Assembly: GCA_903858115.1 (NCBI GenBank)
Contig: CAIOHR010000342.1
Coordinates: 1-64,000, forward strand
Length of the DNA: 64,000 nucleotides
Reading direction: 5' to 3'
From: an uncultured Pirellula sp.
GTDB taxonomy: Bacteria; Planctomycetota; Planctomycetia; Pirellulales; Pirellulaceae
Both the position numbers and the translations under genes were made by a program. The notes beneath the pieces are model-generated. The model made no database searches. It had not been told where the DNA came from and was given only the letters and a program-made list of their open reading frames with translations. Shown piece by piece: positions 36,257 to 45,430 of this stretch; position 1 is the stretch's first letter; every line of letters begins with the position of its first letter.

Positions 36257-37717
36257 ATGGTTTCCATCGTTTTTCTACGAAAGTTCCTTTTCGCATGGAT
36301 TGCTCTTTCATTCATACTCCAGGTTTCCGAGACATCGGCCCAATCCCCTGAACAACGATACCAACTAGGTCGAAGACTAACCCGTTTCGAACAACAATGG
36401 CAACAGGCCGACAATTCGACGCGTAATCGCACGACGTCGGCGATGCAATCGGCAGTCAGCAGTTTCTTTTCCTTGCAATTGGATGTGGCGACTTCGAAAC
36501 TCGATGAATCTTGGCTTATCGCGCTCGGTACAGACCGCGAGCAACTCCTAGAGCGTGTTTCCGATACCTCGTGGTTCATTCGAACCAGCCCACTGATTCA
36601 AGATTCGAAAGCAACTACCAGACGCTTCTCGTTGGAACGAGTGCCAAAGGAACAGAAAGCCGAGTTGCCAGACAGTTCTGCCCCGAAGGATGGACTGACT
36701 TTGCGAATCGAGATTCTCAACGCAGATGACAAGTCGGTTTGCAAGGAACAACGAGTTGTAGACGCTTCGCAGATGGCTTGGGAGTGGACTACGGGGCCGC
36801 TGGCCGAAGGTGACTATCGAGTCCATGCAACGCTACAACAAGCAGGAAAAGCAATCGACATCATTGCCAATCGTTTTTCTGTGATCGCGGAATCGGACAC
36901 GCGACTGGCCGCCATTCGCACTCCGAAAGAGACCCCTCGTATTTCTGTTGCGGATACGAAAAGCCTGACTCGCCAAGCGATCATGAAGATGATCTCCACG
37001 GGAGACGCCAATCGGCTTGCAGAGTCAGATATGCCATTCCATACGCTACTACAAGATTACGAGTTTCTGACAGACGATAGTCACACGATCCGAGAGTTGC
37101 TGACGCAACGATTGAAGAGTTCGTATTGGTTACAACTCGGGCGGGGCAAAAGCAAACAGTATGTTCGATTTCAATCTCCCAATCCACGAACCGTTGGACC
37201 ACTAGTTGTGGCATATCATGGCGCGGGTGGTAGTGAGAACATGTTCTTTGAGTCCTATGGAGCGGGTGGACTTATTGATCTATGTATGCGGAATGGTTGG
37301 TCGGTGGTGGCTCCACGTCAAACGCTGTTGGGGGCAGGAATGGAGTTGGATGAATTACTTGACGAATTGCAGGTTCATCTTCCATTTGATCCATCGCAAG
37401 TCTTTGTCGTCGGCCATTCGATGGGAGCTGCCCAAGCGATCTCGCAAGTGTCCAAGCACGCGGACCGAGTGCGGGCTGTTGCTGCGATCGGTGGCGGCGG
37501 TTCTCCAACGAAGTCAGACGCGTTGCTCAAGATACCGTTCTTCGTCGCTGCTGGTGAAAAGGACTTCGGTTTGCCAAGAGCCAAAGCACTTGCCGCTACC
37601 TTGAAAAGCTATGGAGCGAAGGCCGACTTTGAAGAAGTGAAGGATGTAGAGCACATGGTGATTGTCCAAGCGGTCTTGAGCGACATCGAACAATTCTTCA
37701 AGCAACATTCCAACTGA
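36257..37717 (+). CDS. exported alpha/beta hydrolase
   Basis: This is a 486-residue protein with a signal peptide over about residues 1-29. The N-terminal 30-290 portion is helical then beta-rich and unassigned. From about 310 it is an alpha/beta hydrolase of the esterase/PHB-depolymerase type: VVAYHGAGGSENM is the oxyanion loop, VVGHSMGAAQAI contains the nucleophile Ser, and VEHMVIV holds the likely catalytic His. Substrates could be esters or polysaccharide-linked acyl groups; not determined. It is transcribed alone between the DUF1559 pair and a palindromic element. Confidence 0.82.
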   Translation: MVSIVFLRKFLFAWIALSFILQVSETSAQSPEQRYQLGRRLTRFEQQWQQADNSTRNRTTSAMQSAVSSFFSLQLDVATSKLDESWLIALGTDREQLLERVSDTSWFIRTSPLIQDSKATTRRFSLERVPKEQKAELPDSSAPKDGLTLRIEILNADDKSVCKEQRVVDASQMAWEWTTGPLAEGDYRVHATLQQAGKAIDIIANRFSVIAESDTRLAAIRTPKETPRISVADTKSLTRQAIMKMISTGDANRLAESDMPFHTLLQDYEFLTDDSHTIRELLTQRLKSSYWLQLGRGKSKQYVRFQSPNPRTVGPLVVAYHGAGGSENMFFESYGAGGLIDLCMRNGWSVVAPRQTLLGAGMELDELLDELQVHLPFDPSQVFVVGHSMGAAQAISQVSKHADRVRAVAAIGGGGSPTKSDALLKIPFFVAAGEKDFGLPRAKALAATLKSYGAKADFEEVKDVEHMVIVQAVLSDIEQFFKQHSN

Positions 37718-37755
37718 GTTGCAACTACGAAACTACATTTGCTAAACTAGGCGTC

Positions 37756-37855
37756 GTTTCTAAATGCGTAGCTACGATTCGCCAGATCGTAGTGGCCTAT
37801 GGGAAATAACCACGTTCTGGCGAACGTGGCTACCCCAAGATCGATCTTTAGAAAC
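37756..37855. repeat. 100-bp nested palindromic element (MITE/REP-like)
   Basis: The element is an imperfect palindrome. Outer arms are GTTTCTAAA/TTTAGAAAC (37756-37764, 37847-37855), perfect over 9 bases. Inner arms, starting GTAGCTACGATTCGCCAGA at 37768 and ending with GTGGCTAC at 37833, match with a few differences. It lies in a spacer with no gene. The nested structure is like a non-autonomous mobile palindrome or a REP-type repeat. No clear target-site duplication is seen. Confidence 0.7.
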
Positions 37856-37934
37856 AAAGCCCTAAAATCGATGAAGCGCGACACTTTCATTCGATTTCCT
37901 CCCTTCCACCCTCCCTCGCGCCTCGAGTTACCAC

Positions 37935-39251
37935 ATGAGAAAAGCAATGCACTTCTTTAGCAAATCCCAATCCCGATCGATGATGATGCTCGGACTCGTT
38001 GGAATTTTCAACATCACTGCCGTTCAAGCCGATCGGCCTGGCAAAGTTCAAGATGGATTGCAAGTAAGCGACTCCGACTGGCCTTGGTGGCGAGGTCCAC
38101 ATCGAAACGGCGAAGCAGCAAGTAACCAAACACCACCCGTCGCTTGGGACGATTCAACGAATGTTGCATGGAAGACCGCCATACCTGGGCGTGGTTATGG
38201 TTCGGTCTGCTTGCATGGCGACAAAGCTTTCTTGCTGACCTCCGACGAGTCGTCAGGATCGCAATCAGTTCTTTGCTTGGATCGACAAACGGGCAAAGTT
38301 TTATGGACAAAAGTAGTTCATGCACAGGGAGGAATGCGGAAGAACGCAAAGTCAACCTCCGCATCCAGTACACCGGCCTGCGATGGTTCGAACATCTTTG
38401 TTTGCTTTCCGAATCAAGATGGACTTTGGGTCAGCGCACTCGATCTCGCAGGCTCCATCGTATGGCAAAAGAAGATCAGTGCTTATGTCGAACACCAAGG
38501 ATTTGGTTCCTCTCCGGCACTTTACCAATCGTTAGTCATCGCTGCTTCCGACAACAAAGCAGGCGGGGTCATTGTGGGGTTGGATCGCAAAACGGGTGAG
38601 ACGGTCTGGCAGCACGATCGACCAAAAATGCCGAATTATCCATCACCCATTTTGATCCATGCGTTTGGGAAGGACCAGATGATCATGACCGGTTGCGACT
38701 TGGTTACGAGTCTCGATCCCATGACGGGTAAAACCAATTGGCAAACCGCTGGCGCTACAACGGAATGCGTGACCTCGACGCTTACCGATGGACAACGCAT
38801 ATTCACAAGTGGTGGTTATCCTCGAAATCATATGTCCGCTGTAGTTGCGGATGGTTCTTCCAAGCTCGTTTGGGAGAACGATGTTCGACTCTATGTGCCT
38901 TCCCCGCTGTTCCGTAACGGGACTTTGTATGCTGTTCTTGACGCGGGTATCGCGGCCGCTTGGGACTCGGCTACGGGCAAAGAACTCTGGAGACAGAGAT
39001 TGGGTGGCACCTTTTCTTCCTCTCCAATATTGGTTGGTGAGAACATCTATGCAACCAATGAAGGTGGTGAGACCTTCATCTACAAGGCGGATCCAAAGGG
39101 ATACCAACTCGTTGGGAAAAATCAACTTGGGGGCGAAGTCTTCGCAACTCCCGTCCTTTGTAACAGCAAGATCTACTATCGATGCTCCAGGGAGGTCGAT
39201 GGCAAGAGGCAAGAGTTTCTTTACTGCCTCGCATCGGGCACGAAGCAGTAG
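37935..39251 (+). CDS. PQQ-binding-like beta-propeller protein
   Basis: This is a 438-residue exported protein with a signal peptide over about residues 1-34. Mature start SDWPWWRGPHRNGEA and blades LCLDRQTGKVLWT, VGLDRKTGETVWQ, TSLDPMTGKTNWQ show PQQ-type repeats. It is paralogous to the protein at 9742-11049, including VTSYK/CDLVTSLDP regions and the final YLMRFSSR/FLYCLAS tail. No dehydrogenase motif is visible. A bidirectional terminator separates it from the convergent tricorn-like gene. Confidence 0.85.
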   Translation: MRKAMHFFSKSQSRSMMMLGLVGIFNITAVQADRPGKVQDGLQVSDSDWPWWRGPHRNGEAASNQTPPVAWDDSTNVAWKTAIPGRGYGSVCLHGDKAFLLTSDESSGSQSVLCLDRQTGKVLWTKVVHAQGGMRKNAKSTSASSTPACDGSNIFVCFPNQDGLWVSALDLAGSIVWQKKISAYVEHQGFGSSPALYQSLVIAASDNKAGGVIVGLDRKTGETVWQHDRPKMPNYPSPILIHAFGKDQMIMTGCDLVTSLDPMTGKTNWQTAGATTECVTSTLTDGQRIFTSGGYPRNHMSAVVADGSSKLVWENDVRLYVPSPLFRNGTLYAVLDAGIAAAWDSATGKELWRQRLGGTFSSSPILVGENIYATNEGGETFIYKADPKGYQLVGKNQLGGEVFATPVLCNSKIYYRCSREVDGKRQEFLYCLASGTKQ

Positions 39252-39278
39252 CAGTTGTTCGAAATCGAAGAACGAATC

Positions 39279-39310
39279 AGCAAAGTCACATTAACTTGAG
39301 TGACTTTGCT
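39279..39310. terminator. bidirectional terminator between convergent genes
   Basis: Perfect 11-base arms AGCAAAGTCAC/GTGACTTTGCT at 39279-39289 and 39300-39310, with a 10-base loop, lie between the PQQ-propeller gene (plus) and the tricorn-like gene (minus). T-rich sequence after the stem is weak on the plus strand, but position and symmetry fit a terminator for both genes. Confidence 0.7.
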
Positions 39311-39341
39311 TTACTGTCGGTTCTTTTGACGCAACTTGGTT

Positions 39342-42300
39342 TTATTTCTTATTCGCTTTTTCGCGAAGTTCTTCCGTCGCGTACTTCGGTTTGACAGAGG
39401 CTGGTGCTTTTGCGACTTCCTCTTGAAGCACTTTGACGGCAGTCTCTAATTGGCGATCGATTCCAGCCGGCATTTCACCGGGCTTTGGCCACACAACTAT
39501 GTCGGGCATTGCCCCGTGAAGCTCCATGTCATCCCCAGTCTTGATGGAGAACCAACCGCGAAAGGGAGCTCGCAAAACACCAACATCATTCACTCTCGCG
39601 ACTCCGGTGCTGACAACGCCACCCGCTGTTTGCACTCCAATGAGTTTGCCTCGTCCCATCGCTTTGATCGCATGGCTGAAGATCTCAGCGTTGCTATAAC
39701 TGTTTTGGTTGCACAACACGACGATCGGTTTTGACCAGGTCGCATAGATCATCCGGTCATGAGGGTAGCCCTCTTTCCCTCCTCGTGGAATCGTGATCGC
39801 ATGCCGCGGTTGCGTAAGGGCGGTCAGCAAATGGTCGGCTGTCGATCCACCACCGTTGTCGCGGACGTCGATGATCAACCCGCTGCGACCATAGCCAACG
39901 TTGTAAAGCTGGCGTTCAAACTCCAAGAAACTACTGTTGTCCATGGCTCGGATATGAAGGTAACCAAGCTTCCCTTCCGATTGCTTCTCCACGATTTTGC
40001 GATTGAATTCTAGCCAGTGATCGTACAGCAACGCTTGGGCGCGTGCGTAGGTGATCGGACGCATCGTGACGGTGAGTTCTTTATTCTCGTTAGCGACTTT
40101 TCGCTGTACGGAAAGGACAATATCTCGATCGACAGGTCCGTTGAGCACTTCTGTCAAATCACGTTGTGGATCTACTTTCTTTCCGTCGATTGACAAAATA
40201 ATATCATCGACATGTAGTTTACTGACTTCAAGATCCGCTGGTCCCGTTGGCAAAACATCGCGAACTTTGAGCCCCGGTCCCAAATGCTTCTCATCGAACC
40301 GAACACCTAGATGCACCGTTCTCTGAAAGGATCGACCACTTGGGGCAGGATCTGCATCGGGCTCATTTTGTCCCGGAGTGAATCCCAGGTGCGAACCATT
40401 CAACTCACCCAGCATCAACTCCACAACCTCGGCAAGACCACGTTCGTCGTAGGTTTTGCTCGCAGCTTCAGAATACTTTCGGCGAATCGCATCCCAGTTC
40501 TTGCCTCCCATAGCTGGGTCGTACCATATTTCTCCCATCAATTGCCAAGCGGTATTGAAACCCTCTTTCAATCGACCGGAACGAGAGCGTTCGAGTCGGA
40601 TGCTAAAACCATAGTCAACTTGTTTCTCACCACCATCGAGCTTGGTCGGTGTTCCGCTTCGCAAGCCGAGAATACCATTGGCCGCTTTCGTCCAACGCGA
40701 GTTGCTAAGGACGGTGGCGCTCATCAGTTTTGGCTGAAGTTTGTCTGGAAACTCAACGCTGTACCAACCGGATTTGCCTTCTACCGATGCCGAGAAAGCG
40801 AGCTTCTTACTGTCGGGTGAGAAAAGCAGATTGCCCTCGGAAGTGTCGGGGATACTGATGCGGCGTACTCGTTCGTGGATATTGCCGAGATCGATCTTGA
40901 AGGCGGACTTGGATTCGGCTGCAGTCTCCTTCTTTTCTTCTGCTGTTTTGTCTGCAGATTTATCGGAAGCGGATTTTTCGTCGGATGATTTCTTTGCTCC
41001 GTCCTCGCTTGAATCTGGTTTGTCTTTCTTCTCTGCCGAAGCGGGTTTGTCCGAAGACTTCCGTTTCTTCATCGCTTCGATTGCTTTTTCCAGTTTGCGA
41101 TCGCGCGCGGTCTTTTCGTCGTACTCTTCTTGGAGATAGACATAATAGATGTCATTTTCTTCGGCAACACGTCGACCTGTGAACGCTAAGATCTTGCCGT
41201 CGGGCGAAAAGACGGGGTTGCTGTCGTTGTCAGGGTGTCGAGATACGTTCGTAGGTGGTTGCGATTTGTCCAATGGCATCAACCAAATTTCGCTATTGAA
41301 GTCATCATCTTGCGAGGCATAGGCAATCCAGCGGCTATCGGGAGATATCGAAAAATCCAATCCCGAGAAACTATCGACTAGAATCGTAGTTTCCTTCGAC
41401 TCAAGATCCATCACCGCCAAATCGCCGCGTCCTCTTTGGAACAATAGCTTCTTCCCGTCTGGAGTGAATCGCAGATCACTTTCCGCATCAGCATTGTTTG
41501 TCATTTGGGTTTCAACAAAATCTTTCTGTTGCCACCAGAATGAATCGCGATTCTTCGGTTCGATTTTCCATACGTCCACTTGTCCCTCGATCGACCGAGT
41601 AAACCAAAGAGACTTCCCGTCCTGCGCGAAGATCAAATTCGATTCCGTGCCGTCGGTTTTCGTTGCTCGAATGGGTTCGCGAAGTTCCGTATCCATCAGA
41701 TAGATATCACCACCTGCTGTGAAGGCGATGTCGAGACCATCCTCCGAGAACGCGACACTGTCGGCACGGGAAGTCGTTGATCGCAATACATCATCCCCGA
41801 GTTCGGTATCTGCAACGACAGTGATTGGAATGCGGCGCGGCGGATCTTCGGCACCGGGCATAAAGGAATAGAGGTCGAACAAATGCCGAAAGACGATGGT
41901 GGAACCGTCTCGCGAAAGAGTCGGTCGAACGATCGAGTCATCGTCAAATCCAGTAAGCATCTTTTGCTTCGGCTCTTCTCCCTCCTCTTTCGGAAAGCGG
42001 TAACGCCAGAGATCGAATCCTTTATCGTCCCCTTTCGTGAAGTAGAAACCTTTACCGCTCGGCAGCCACAGGGGCCACATGCATTCGTAAGGGTCATGGA
42101 TCAACTCAGTCGTCGCGCCGGACTCGATATCGAGCATCCAAATCTGCGCAGAGCGTTCACCGAAATATCCTTTACGCCACCAACGCTCTCCTTCGCGATT
42201 GAAGAGAATTTTTTTGCCATCGTGAGACAGAGACGGATTCGTGGCCGCATCGTCTAGCAAAACTTTTTCTGCCGTTCGCTTCGTCAGGTCGATCTGCATC

Positions 42301-42761
42301 ATACGTTGCGAACCGCGCCAGAAGTGATCGCGTTGTCCGATCGCCAAGATACTATTACCGTCAGGAAACCAATCTGCGATGGCATAACCTTCGGTGTGAA
42401 ATGTCTTTTGTTCGGGGATTCCACCTTGAGCGGGCATTACATAGATTTGGTCCGAACCCGTTCGATTGCTAACGAAGGCAATCTTCGAGCCATCGGGCGA
42501 GAATCGAGGTTGCGAGTCTGAGTCCGGGTGGAACGTCAATCGCTTCGCTTCTCCACCCAGGATATCGACGGTCCAAATATCATTGGCCCATCGGAACGCA
42601 ATCACTTTGCCGTCGGGTGAAAGCGACGGCGTTCCAGCCATCTGAACTGCAATTTGTTTGGAAGCCTCGTCGGCTTTTGCCTGAGAGATCAGCCGTTCAG
42701 TTCCTGCGAGGAGTGCTACGAAAACGCAAAAAGGTCGAACCAAACGTGGAAGCCAAAGCAT
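39342..42761 (-). CDS. tricorn protease homologue (TolB-like propeller + PDZ + S41 peptidase)
   Basis: This is a protein of 1139 residues from ATG 42761; 26 upstream codons in frame lack a signal. The signal peptide covers about residues 1-30. WD40/TolB-like blades (SLSPDGKVIAFRW, RFSPDGSKIAFVSNR, LSRDGSTIVFRH and later ones) occupy about 35-720. A lysine/serine-rich linker sits at about 560-625 (KKRKSSDKPASAEKK, then many KS/EK pairs). A PDZ follows (about 850-920), then an S41 peptidase core: DVRDNGGGSTAD and NSYSNAEIF with the likely nucleophile Ser1023. It would act on peptides in the periplasm. Most of the tricorn architecture is present, but the linker is unusual. Confidence 0.88.
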   Translation of the reverse strand: MLWLPRLVRPFCVFVALLAGTERLISQAKADEASKQIAVQMAGTPSLSPDGKVIAFRWANDIWTVDILGGEAKRLTFHPDSDSQPRFSPDGSKIAFVSNRTGSDQIYVMPAQGGIPEQKTFHTEGYAIADWFPDGNSILAIGQRDHFWRGSQRMMQIDLTKRTAEKVLLDDAATNPSLSHDGKKILFNREGERWWRKGYFGERSAQIWMLDIESGATTELIHDPYECMWPLWLPSGKGFYFTKGDDKGFDLWRYRFPKEEGEEPKQKMLTGFDDDSIVRPTLSRDGSTIVFRHLFDLYSFMPGAEDPPRRIPITVVADTELGDDVLRSTTSRADSVAFSEDGLDIAFTAGGDIYLMDTELREPIRATKTDGTESNLIFAQDGKSLWFTRSIEGQVDVWKIEPKNRDSFWWQQKDFVETQMTNNADAESDLRFTPDGKKLLFQRGRGDLAVMDLESKETTILVDSFSGLDFSISPDSRWIAYASQDDDFNSEIWLMPLDKSQPPTNVSRHPDNDSNPVFSPDGKILAFTGRRVAEENDIYYVYLQEEYDEKTARDRKLEKAIEAMKKRKSSDKPASAEKKDKPDSSEDGAKKSSDEKSASDKSADKTAEEKKETAAESKSAFKIDLGNIHERVRRISIPDTSEGNLLFSPDSKKLAFSASVEGKSGWYSVEFPDKLQPKLMSATVLSNSRWTKAANGILGLRSGTPTKLDGGEKQVDYGFSIRLERSRSGRLKEGFNTAWQLMGEIWYDPAMGGKNWDAIRRKYSEAASKTYDERGLAEVVELMLGELNGSHLGFTPGQNEPDADPAPSGRSFQRTVHLGVRFDEKHLGPGLKVRDVLPTGPADLEVSKLHVDDIILSIDGKKVDPQRDLTEVLNGPVDRDIVLSVQRKVANENKELTVTMRPITYARAQALLYDHWLEFNRKIVEKQSEGKLGYLHIRAMDNSSFLEFERQLYNVGYGRSGLIIDVRDNGGGSTADHLLTALTQPRHAITIPRGGKEGYPHDRMIYATWSKPIVVLCNQNSYSNAEIFSHAIKAMGRGKLIGVQTAGGVVSTGVARVNDVGVLRAPFRGWFSIKTGDDMELHGAMPDIVVWPKPGEMPAGIDRQLETAVKVLQEEVAKAPASVKPKYATEELREKANKK

Positions 42762-42982
42762 GGGTGGGTCTCGCGGGGATCGAAGATGAATAAACTCGAG
42801 AGGGACCTCTATCTTGCTCGAATGCCCCCCTTTTTGCAAGGAACTGCCCGATCAATGCAGTCCAAAACCAACACGCCGCAGCAAGAAATCCGTTTGTAGT
42901 CCAGTTTTATCACTATAATATGCAACTCTAGTTTCGCTCATGCCTCTGCCCTTCGTTGTGTCTCACCGAGGATAACCTACCC

Positions 42983-43726
42983 ATGAAAATGAAATGTCTC
43001 TCTGCGTTTTTGGTTCTGTGCTTTGCAGGCTTTCTCCACGCACAAGAGAAGCCGAAGCCTGTTGTTGCCCCACAAGCTCCAGACGTCGCGGCTGAAAAGT
43101 TCGGTGCGGATGGAAAGGTAAATCCTGGCTTTGCCTCATCGCATGACAAGTTTGTCAAGATTGCACAAGAGGGAACGGCGGAGTTGGTCTTTCTCGGTGA
43201 TTCGATAACTGCAGGTTGGGGGCGTCAACAACCGATTTGGGATAAAGCCTTTGGAACTTACAAGCCCGCGAATTTTGGAATTGGGGGTGACAGAACGCAA
43301 CATGTCCTTTGGCGAATCAAAAATGGCGAGTTGGATGTCATCAAACCGAAAGCGATCGTCCTCATGATTGGTACGAACAATTCGGCGACCGATTCGGCGG
43401 AAGGAATCTCGAAAGGCATCACTGCCATTGTTGAAACGATTCGATCGAAACAACCCCAAGCCAAATTACTATTGCTCGCTGTTTTTCCACGAGGCGAAAA
43501 ACTAAGCCCCAACCCACAACGAGATAAGCTCAAAGAAGTTAACGCAACCATTGCCAAGCTAGACGATGGAAAGCATATCCACTTTCTCGATATCGGAGAA
43601 AAATTCTTGCAGCCCGACGGCAGTCTCTCGAAAGAGATCATGCCTGATTTCTTGCACCTTTCTCCAGCAGGTTACCAAATATGGGCAGATGCGATCAGCG
43701 AGAAACTTGCCGCTTTGATGAAGTAG
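42983..43726 (+). CDS. exported GDSL/SGNH-family esterase (PAF-acetylhydrolase IB-like)
   Basis: This is a 247-residue protein from ATG 42983 with a signal peptide ending in FLHAQ. Block I is VFLGDSITAGWG with the nucleophile Ser; block III is MIGTNN; block V is DFLHLSPAGYQIWADA with the catalytic Asp and His. Members of this group remove acetyl groups from lipids or carbohydrates. It is divergently arranged to the tricorn-like gene. Substrate unknown. Confidence 0.9.
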   Translation: MKMKCLSAFLVLCFAGFLHAQEKPKPVVAPQAPDVAAEKFGADGKVNPGFASSHDKFVKIAQEGTAELVFLGDSITAGWGRQQPIWDKAFGTYKPANFGIGGDRTQHVLWRIKNGELDVIKPKAIVLMIGTNNSATDSAEGISKGITAIVETIRSKQPQAKLLLLAVFPRGEKLSPNPQRDKLKEVNATIAKLDDGKHIHFLDIGEKFLQPDGSLSKEIMPDFLHLSPAGYQIWADAISEKLAALMK

Positions 43727-43887
43727 TGATAAGCAACAGATCATGTTGTTGAACACTTGCCCGCTCCCTTCGAATAGAGCGACTATAATCTCGCGCTACC
43801 GCACGCGGTGTCGCACAGGTAACCAATTCAAATCACAGGCTAGAGGCTTGCGATCCGAACGATAACCAATACTCTCCCTAAGATCCC

Positions 43888-45057
43888 ATGAGGAAACAAC
43901 AAGTGAAAAAAATTCTGCTCATCGCATCAACTCTAGCCATGACAACTATGGCATCTCTCGCGAATAGCCAAGAGGCTACCCCGAAAGCCGCCCCATTCGG
44001 AAAAACGAAATCAGGGACAGCAGTCGAAATGTATACGCTCAGCAATGGAAAGCTAACTGCGAAGGTGATGACCTATGGAGCGACACTCGTCGAACTCCAA
44101 GCGCCCGACAAGGATGGTAAAATGGCGGACGTTGTTCTCGGTTGGGATAGCGTTGCGGGTTACGAATCTGCAGACAATCAGTACTTTGGCTGCACGACAG
44201 GTCGTGTTTGCAATCGAATCGCCAAAGGAAAATTCTCGTTGGAAGGCAAAGAGTATAAACTCGCTATCAACAACGAACCGAATCATCTTCATGGAGGTGT
44301 TGAAAAGAGTCTCGATAAAGTCGTATGGGCAGCGCGTCCATTCACGAACCGACAGGGACAAGGTGTCGAGTTTTCCTACACCAGTCCTGACGGAGAGGAA
44401 GGCTATCCTGGTAAAGTGGAGGTCAAGGTTACCTATTTGCTGCCCAATGAAGTTTCAAACTTGAGACTGAACTACACAGCGACCACAGATAAAGCGACGC
44501 CCATCAATCTCACCAACCATTCGTACTTCAATTTGGCAGGCGCGGGAAGCCCGACAATCTTGAAACATCGATTGAGGATCCTCGCTGACAACTACACTCC
44601 CGCTGATGACACACTGATCCCAACAGGCGAAATCAAATCAGTCGAAGGAACCGTGCTGGATCTTCGCAAGCCGACGGAAATCGGCGCAGGGATCGCGGAT
44701 CTCGTGAAGACCGCAGCGCTCGGCTACGACCATAACTACGTGCTCAATCCACCTGAAGCAGGTCGAGAAATGCGACTTGCAGCAGTCCTCTCTGATCCAT
44801 CCTCTGGTCGGCAAATGCGAGTGATGACATCGCAACCCGGTATTCAGTTTTATTCAGGAAACTTCTTGAAGGGACAGGTTGGCAAGGGTGGAAAAACCTA
44901 TGCACACCAAAGCGCTTGCTGTTTGGAAACGCAGCACTTTCCAGACTCCGTCAATCAAAGCAAATTTCCATCGACGATTTTGAAGCCGGGCGATACATTC
45001 AATTCGCAAACCATCTACCAATTCGGTTTGATTCCTGATGCTTCCAAAAACAAGTAG
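43888..45057 (+). CDS. exported aldose 1-epimerase (galactose mutarotase)
   Basis: This is a 389-residue protein with a signal peptide of about 27 residues ending in LANSQ. It has the family motifs NRIAKGKFSLEGKEYKL, NHLHGGVE with a conserved His, LTNHSYFNLAG with the catalytic His and Asn, and VMTSQPGIQFYSGN. The enzyme interconverts alpha and beta anomers of hexoses; a catalytic Glu near the C-terminus lies in ETQHFPDSVN. Export suggests action on sugars in the periplasm. A rhodanese gene follows 19 bases later. Confidence 0.92.
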   Translation: MRKQQVKKILLIASTLAMTTMASLANSQEATPKAAPFGKTKSGTAVEMYTLSNGKLTAKVMTYGATLVELQAPDKDGKMADVVLGWDSVAGYESADNQYFGCTTGRVCNRIAKGKFSLEGKEYKLAINNEPNHLHGGVEKSLDKVVWAARPFTNRQGQGVEFSYTSPDGEEGYPGKVEVKVTYLLPNEVSNLRLNYTATTDKATPINLTNHSYFNLAGAGSPTILKHRLRILADNYTPADDTLIPTGEIKSVEGTVLDLRKPTEIGAGIADLVKTAALGYDHNYVLNPPEAGREMRLAAVLSDPSSGRQMRVMTSQPGIQFYSGNFLKGQVGKGGKTYAHQSACCLETQHFPDSVNQSKFPSTILKPGDTFNSQTIYQFGLIPDASKNK

Positions 45058-45076
45058 AAATCTGAGAAAGAACGAG

Positions 45077-45406
45077 ATGAGCTTACCGATCGAAATCGAT
45101 GTTCAGTCTGTCCAATCGTTGCTAAAGGGTGGCGAGATTGCGCTCATCGATTGTCGTGAACAATCCGAGTGGGAAACCGCTCGGATCGAGGGAGCTGTGT
45201 TGATACCCATGAGCCAATGGATGCAATCTGTCGACCAGCTTTCCGCATTTGAAGGTAAACGCGTGGTTGTTCATTGCCATCACGGGGGACGAAGTCTGCG
45301 AGTCACCAACTGGCTTCGTCAAAATGGATTCCCCGACGCGCAAAACATGACCGGTGGCATCGACGAATGGTCCCATGTCGTCGACTCACAGGTCCCTCGT
45401 TATTGA
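45077..45406 (+). CDS. single-domain rhodanese-like protein
   Basis: This is a 109-residue protein from ATG 45077. The active loop VVVHCHHGGRSLR contains the catalytic Cys in the six-residue rhodanese loop; IDCREQSEWETARIEGA is the N-terminal CH2A motif. It transfers sulfane sulfur or simply carries persulfide. It lies 19 bases after the epimerase gene and is convergent with the HTH-repeat gene, 24 bases away. Confidence 0.9.
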   Translation: MSLPIEIDVQSVQSLLKGGEIALIDCREQSEWETARIEGAVLIPMSQWMQSVDQLSAFEGKRVVVHCHHGGRSLRVTNWLRQNGFPDAQNMTGGIDEWSHVVDSQVPRY

Positions 45407-45430
45407 TTCGCCATCCGTCTATCGCAGTTA

